From Hoyosella sp. YIM 151337 (GTDB lineage Bacteria > Actinomycetota > Actinomycetes > Mycobacteriales > Mycobacteriaceae), in the NCBI RefSeq assembly GCF_026041215.1, contig NZ_JAPEIQ010000019.1, positions 37,678 to 101,677 on the forward strand: 64,000 nucleotides of DNA, in the 5' to 3' direction. The notes beneath the pieces were generated by a model that saw only the letters and a program-made list of their open reading frames with translations, made no database searches and had not been told where the DNA came from. A program made the translations under genes and the position numbers. Of this stretch, positions 60,510 to 64,000 are shown in pieces (position 1 is the first letter of the stretch; each line of letters opens with the position of its first letter).

Positions 60510-61465
60510 AGGGCAATCCTGGTGCATCTCCGACCCGCCCACGTGAACTAGTACGCGCCACCGACCGCATATCGTTCATTTACCTCGAACGATGCACGAT
60601 CCATCGAGATGGCAACGCGCTCACAGCAACGGATGACCGTGGCGTGGTTCATATCCCTACAGCGGCCGTCGGAGCAGTCCTGCTCGGACCGGGCACACGC
60701 GTCACACATCAAGCAATGCTGCTTATTGGTGAGTCAGGTGCCACAACTGTCTGGGTTGGGGAACATGGTGTTCGCTACTACGCCCACGGACGGCCACTCG
60801 GAAGGTCAAGCCGCCTCCTTGATGCGCAAGCCAGAGCCTTCGCATCCCGTGACGGTCGGCTCGCGGTTGCCCGCGCCATGTACGCGATACGCTTCCCAGG
60901 AGAAGACACGTCGAAGCTGACAATGCAGCAGTTACGTGGACGTGAGGGTGCACGTGTCCGCCGATGTTACCGAGAGCACGCTTCGCGAACTGGTGTGGAG
61001 TGGTCCCGACGCGACTACGACCCGAACGATTTCGCAGCGAGTGACGATGTCAATCAGGCGCTCTCGGCGGCAACTACCTGCCTGTACGGTGTTGCGCACG
61101 CTGTGATCGCCGCGCTTGGGTGCTCGCCGGGACTCGGGTTCATCCACACCGGTCACGATCGTTCGTTCGTCTACGATGTCGCGGATCTGTACAAAGCGGA
61201 AGTCGCCATACCGGCAGCGTTCGACATAGCTGCAGCAGGGTCCGGTGACATTGCAGGAGACACGAGGCGGCTGGTTCGGGATGCCGTTGTGCGCGAGAAA
61301 CTCCTCACGCGCTGTGCACAGGACATTAAGTCGCTTCTGTTGCCCGACGCTGGCCCCGAAGAACCTGAGTGGGAGGGAGACGTCGTTTACCTGTGGGACG
61401 ATCAAGGCCCACCCCTTGCGAGTGGCCAGTCCTACGCGGAACTTGACGAGGATCCGCCGTGGTAG
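60506..61465 (+). CDS. cas1e: CRISPR adaptation integrase Cas1 (type I-E)
   Basis: This 319-residue integrase works with Cas2 to insert new spacers. It has the N-terminal beta domain with DRISFIYLERCTIHRDGNAL and VLLGPGTRVTHQAM. The helical domain carries the metal-binding residues: a Glu near VNQALSAATTCLYG, His and Asp in GFIHTGHDRSFVYDVADLYK. ATG 60506 overlaps the cas6e stop. Its last bases overlap the GTG start of cas2. The complete cas1-cas2 pair suggests the array can still acquire spacers. Confidence 0.95.
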   Translation: MKGNPGASPTRPRELVRATDRISFIYLERCTIHRDGNALTATDDRGVVHIPTAAVGAVLLGPGTRVTHQAMLLIGESGATTVWVGEHGVRYYAHGRPLGRSSRLLDAQARAFASRDGRLAVARAMYAIRFPGEDTSKLTMQQLRGREGARVRRCYREHASRTGVEWSRRDYDPNDFAASDDVNQALSAATTCLYGVAHAVIAALGCSPGLGFIHTGHDRSFVYDVADLYKAEVAIPAAFDIAAAGSGDIAGDTRRLVRDAVVREKLLTRCAQDIKSLLLPDAGPEEPEWEGDVVYLWDDQGPPLASGQSYAELDEDPPW

Positions 61466-61821
61466 TTCTCGTCATCACCGCGTGTCCTGTGGGACTCCGG
61501 GGCCAGGTCACCCGCTGGCTCCTAGAAATAAGTCCCGGCGTATTCGTCGGTGTTCTTTCGCGCCGCGTGCGAGAGCTTTTATGGGAGCGTGTCTGTGAGC
61601 TCGTCAAAGACGGTCGGGCGATCATGGTGTATCCGGCGAAAAACGAGCAGAAGCTCGATTTCATGATCCACCGATACGACTGGGAACCCATCGATTTGGA
61701 CGGTGTGAACCTCGTACGGCGTCCACACACAGGCCAGGCGCTTCAATCGGCGGCGAAACCAAGGGCTGGTTGGAGCAAGGCGAGTCGCTATAGGAAAGTG
61801 CACCGTAGGCGGGGAGGATAG
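61459..61821 (+). CDS. cas2e: CRISPR adaptation protein Cas2 (type I-E)
   Basis: This 120-residue protein is the dimeric scaffold of the Cas1-Cas2 integrase. It matches the Cas2e subgroup: VVLVITACPVGLRGQVTRWL, EISPGVFVGVLSRRVRELLW, and then NEQKLDFMIHRYDWEPIDLD. The C-terminus is extended by about 25 basic residues (ASRYRKVHRRRGG). GTG 61459 overlaps the cas1 stop. Only 57 bases separate the stop from the first repeat, so part of the leader probably lies within this gene. Confidence 0.94.
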   Translation: MVVLVITACPVGLRGQVTRWLLEISPGVFVGVLSRRVRELLWERVCELVKDGRAIMVYPAKNEQKLDFMIHRYDWEPIDLDGVNLVRRPHTGQALQSAAKPRAGWSKASRYRKVHRRRGG

Positions 61822-61878
61822 CTGGATGAACTGAATGAAAACTCGAAGTCGAACCGAAATTTGCACAGGTCAGCAAGT

Positions 61879-64000
61879 GTGCTCCCCGCGGATGCGGGGA
61901 TGAGCCCCGAAGCCGGAGCCGACCGTAGCAGCCGCGCAAGTGCTCCCCGCGGATGCGGGGATGAGCCCGATCGGCGGCGGACACTGCGACCCAGGTGTCG
62001 GTGCTCCCCGCGGATGCGGGGATGAGCCCCGACGGCGGCGCCCCCACCGGGCCGCCGCCACGTGCTCCCCGCGGATGCGGGGATGAGCCCCGTCATATCT
62101 CGCTACCAGAAGTTCTGCGCTGGTGCTCCCCGCGGATGCGGGGATGAGCCCGCGCATCTCCGCACTCTCCGTGACATCCCCTTGTGCTCCCCGCGGATGC
62201 GGGGATGAGCCCCCGTTCATCCTCTCTTCAAGCGCATCCAGCACGTGCTCCCCGCGGATGCGGGGATGAGCCCGTCAGGCATCGGTTACTCCTCGGGTGC
62301 GACCGGTGCTCCCCGCGGATGCGGGGATGAGCCCGCCTGCTGCACCTGTGACGCATCAGCGGTGATGTGCTCCCCGCGGATGCGGGGATGAGCCCTGGAA
62401 ATTCTAAATGCTGGGTCGATCGAGGCTGTGCTCCCCGCGGATGCGGGGATGAGCCCTGAGCCTGATGCTTCGGGTCACGCATATCCCAGTGCTCCCCGCG
62501 GATGCGGGGATGAGCCCTCCGGTGGTTCATCAGCCTCCACAGTCACCTGGTGCTCCCCGCGGATGCGGGGATGAGCCCACCGCACGGTTAGCGGCATACA
62601 TCAGCGCGGGGTGCTCCCCGCGGATGCGGGGATGAGCCCCCTTTCGCGTGGCACGCCCCAGTGTCGGTGGGGGTGCTCCCCGCGGATGCGGGGATGAGCC
62701 CTTCCGCCACCCCCACACCACCAGGAGAAGACGGTGCTCCCCGCGGATGCGGGGATGAGCCCACCCACGACGGGAACCACTTCCGCTCACCCCGCGTGCT
62801 CCCCGCGGATGCGGGGATGAGCCCCACGTCCACCACCTGATGCCGCACCTGCTCCAGTGCTCCCCGCGGATGCGGGGATGAGCCCTCGCTGCTGGCAGGG
62901 TCGGTGGGGGTCCACCAGTGCTCCCCGCGGATGCGGGGATGAGCCCACCCCACCCCCCGGCGCCACACGCACCGAACTGTGCTCCCCGCGGATGCGGGGA
63001 TGAGCCCCACGTGGACCGCGACTGCATCGTGCTCGTCAGGTGCTCCCCGCGGATGCGGGGATGAGCCCCGGATCATCAGCGGCAGCCGGGGGCTGGGGAT
63101 GTGCTCCCCGCGGATGCGGGGATGAGCCCGGCGCGCTCGACGCTTCGCTGCCTGAATCGGGGTGCTCCCCGCGGATGCGGGGATGAGCCCACCGGTCGTT
63201 TAAGCACCGCGCGGTCAACCCGGTGCTCCCCGCGGATGCGGGGATGAGCCACAACAGCCGAAGCGGTAAAAACGTTTAAAACGCGTGCTCCCCGCGGATG
63301 CGGGGATGAGCCCGTTATCGCCCTGTTTCGGCAGGTTCTCCACAAGTGCTCCCCGCGGATGCGGGGATGAGCCCCCTCAAGCCCGATCGGGTCGGGGGGG
63401 AAACCGGTGCTCCCCGCGGATGCGGGGATGAGCCCCTCGCCGGATGACGGTCGTGACCCTCTGCTGCGTGCTCCCCGCGGATGCGGGGATGAGCCCCGGG
63501 TGACACGCTGAATGTCCGGTATCAGTCGGTGCTCCCCGCGGATGCGGGGATGAGCCCTCACGTGGACACGAATAGTGTCCACTCTGGACGTGCTCCCCGC
63601 GGATGCGGGGATGAGCCTGGTCTTCTCCACGGCACGCGGCTCGGCGTACCGTGCTCCCCGCGGATGCGGGGATGAGCCCGATCACTGAAATGATCACTAT
63701 CACTGGGAAAACTGCTCCCCGCGGATGCGGGGATGAGCCCCGGGCTGTGATCCGGGAGCGGTGGGAGAATGAGTGCTCCCCGCGGATGCGGGGATGAGCC
63801 CTGCTGATTCCTCGGGGACACCAAACATAGAAAGTGCTCCCCGCGGATGCGGGGATGAGCCCGCGCGGGGCTACTGCGGGATCGTCAACTACCGGTGCTC
63901 CCCGCGGATGCGGGGATGAGCCCGGCACCTACCGGCTCGTGGAAATGATCTGCACGTGCTCCCCGCGGATGCGGGGATGAGCCCGGCACCTACCGGCTCG
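61879..64000 (+). CRISPR. Type I-E CRISPR array, 35 repeats visible, cut by right edge
   Basis: Thirty-five copies of a 29-base repeat start at 61879 and recur every 61 bases to 63956. Each begins GTGCTCCCCGCGGATG and ends CGGGGATGAGCCC, with stem CCCCGC/GCGGGG around a GGAT loop. Spacers are 32 bases, except 33 at 62640, 62763 and 63252. Variant repeats are all in the cas-distal part: last base changed at 63223 and 63590, first base changed at 63712. This fits a leader on the cas2 side. The last complete spacer (63924-63955) and the partial one at 63985-64000 share their first 16 bases. Confidence 0.98.

Noticed and set aside
61870..63928. Several minus-strand reading frames coding repeated peptides such as HPRIRGEH and SSPHPRGA
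   Set aside because: They are translations of the CRISPR repeat in its three frames; no ribosome sites or conserved domains are present.

Overview
The window comes from a high-GC actinobacterium of the Mycobacteriales (the mycobacteria/Rhodococcus/Hoyosella side). The evidence is gene order: NAD-glutamate dehydrogenase, thioesterase, a conserved hypothetical, truncated haemoglobin glbO, HNH protein, a DUF5130 protein, pepN, a mycothiol-type DsbA-like reductase, rpiB, nei2, tRNA-Gly/tRNA-Pro, tig, clpP1-clpP2, clpX and mobA follow the Mycobacterium tuberculosis Rv2476c to Rv2453c order as I remember it. A WS/DGAT acyltransferase, an IdeR-type iron box and a ClgR-type box fit the same group. 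I do not name a genus.

Layout. 1-9.7 kb: end of the glutamate dehydrogenase gene (cut by the left edge), a translationally overlapped thioesterase and hypothetical, glbO, an MscS channel, an iron-regulated siderophore-binding lipoprotein, an HNH nuclease, a small cytochrome-oxidase-associated membrane protein, a DUF5130 protein and pepN. 9.8-21 kb: a block that interrupts the mycobacterial order, holding a methyltransferase, a TetR regulator, a secreted acidic/His-tailed protein, and a sodium-solute symporter divergent from two DUF1989 proteins and a biotin carboxylase of the urea/guanidine carboxylase family. 21-33.7 kb: reductase, rpiB, nei2, membrane proteins, two tRNAs and the tig-clpP1-clpP2-clpX proteostasis block, then aroQ and mobA. 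33.7-41.2 kb: an S9 peptidase and a four-gene overlapped Opp/Dpp-type ABC importer. 41.2-50.2 kb: accessory lipid and hydrolase genes (TetR, WS/DGAT, two lipases/esterases, an Ntn hydrolase, a HerA-like ATPase, a wrecked GAP-family gene, a DUF1254 protein, a lipoprotein). 50.4-52.8 kb: a persulfide-dioxygenase/rhodanese fusion with a sulfite-exporter-like protein behind a CsoR/CstR-type operator. 52.8-64 kb: a complete type I-E CRISPR-Cas locus (cas3-cas8e-cse2-cas7e-cas5e-cas6e-cas1-cas2) followed by an array of 35 repeats that runs off the right edge.

The most interesting item is a pair of degenerate CRISPR repeats around one 34-nt spacer-like segment, inverted relative to the main array, in the cas3 promoter region (52825-52916). 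The repeat before the spacer keeps the 8-nt handle ATGAGCCC, so a crRNA-like regulatory RNA (CreR/CreA type) is a reasonable hypothesis. Other regulatory observations are paired palindromes between the symporter and carboxylase genes, a ClgR consensus match before clpP1P2, a CstR-type operator without an adjacent repressor, an IdeR box four bases from a start codon, two CRP/GlxR-like sites, and a two-copy hairpin element (27404 and 35920), one copy of which lies in the leader of the ABC operon. No insertion sequences, rRNA or replication origin were seen.
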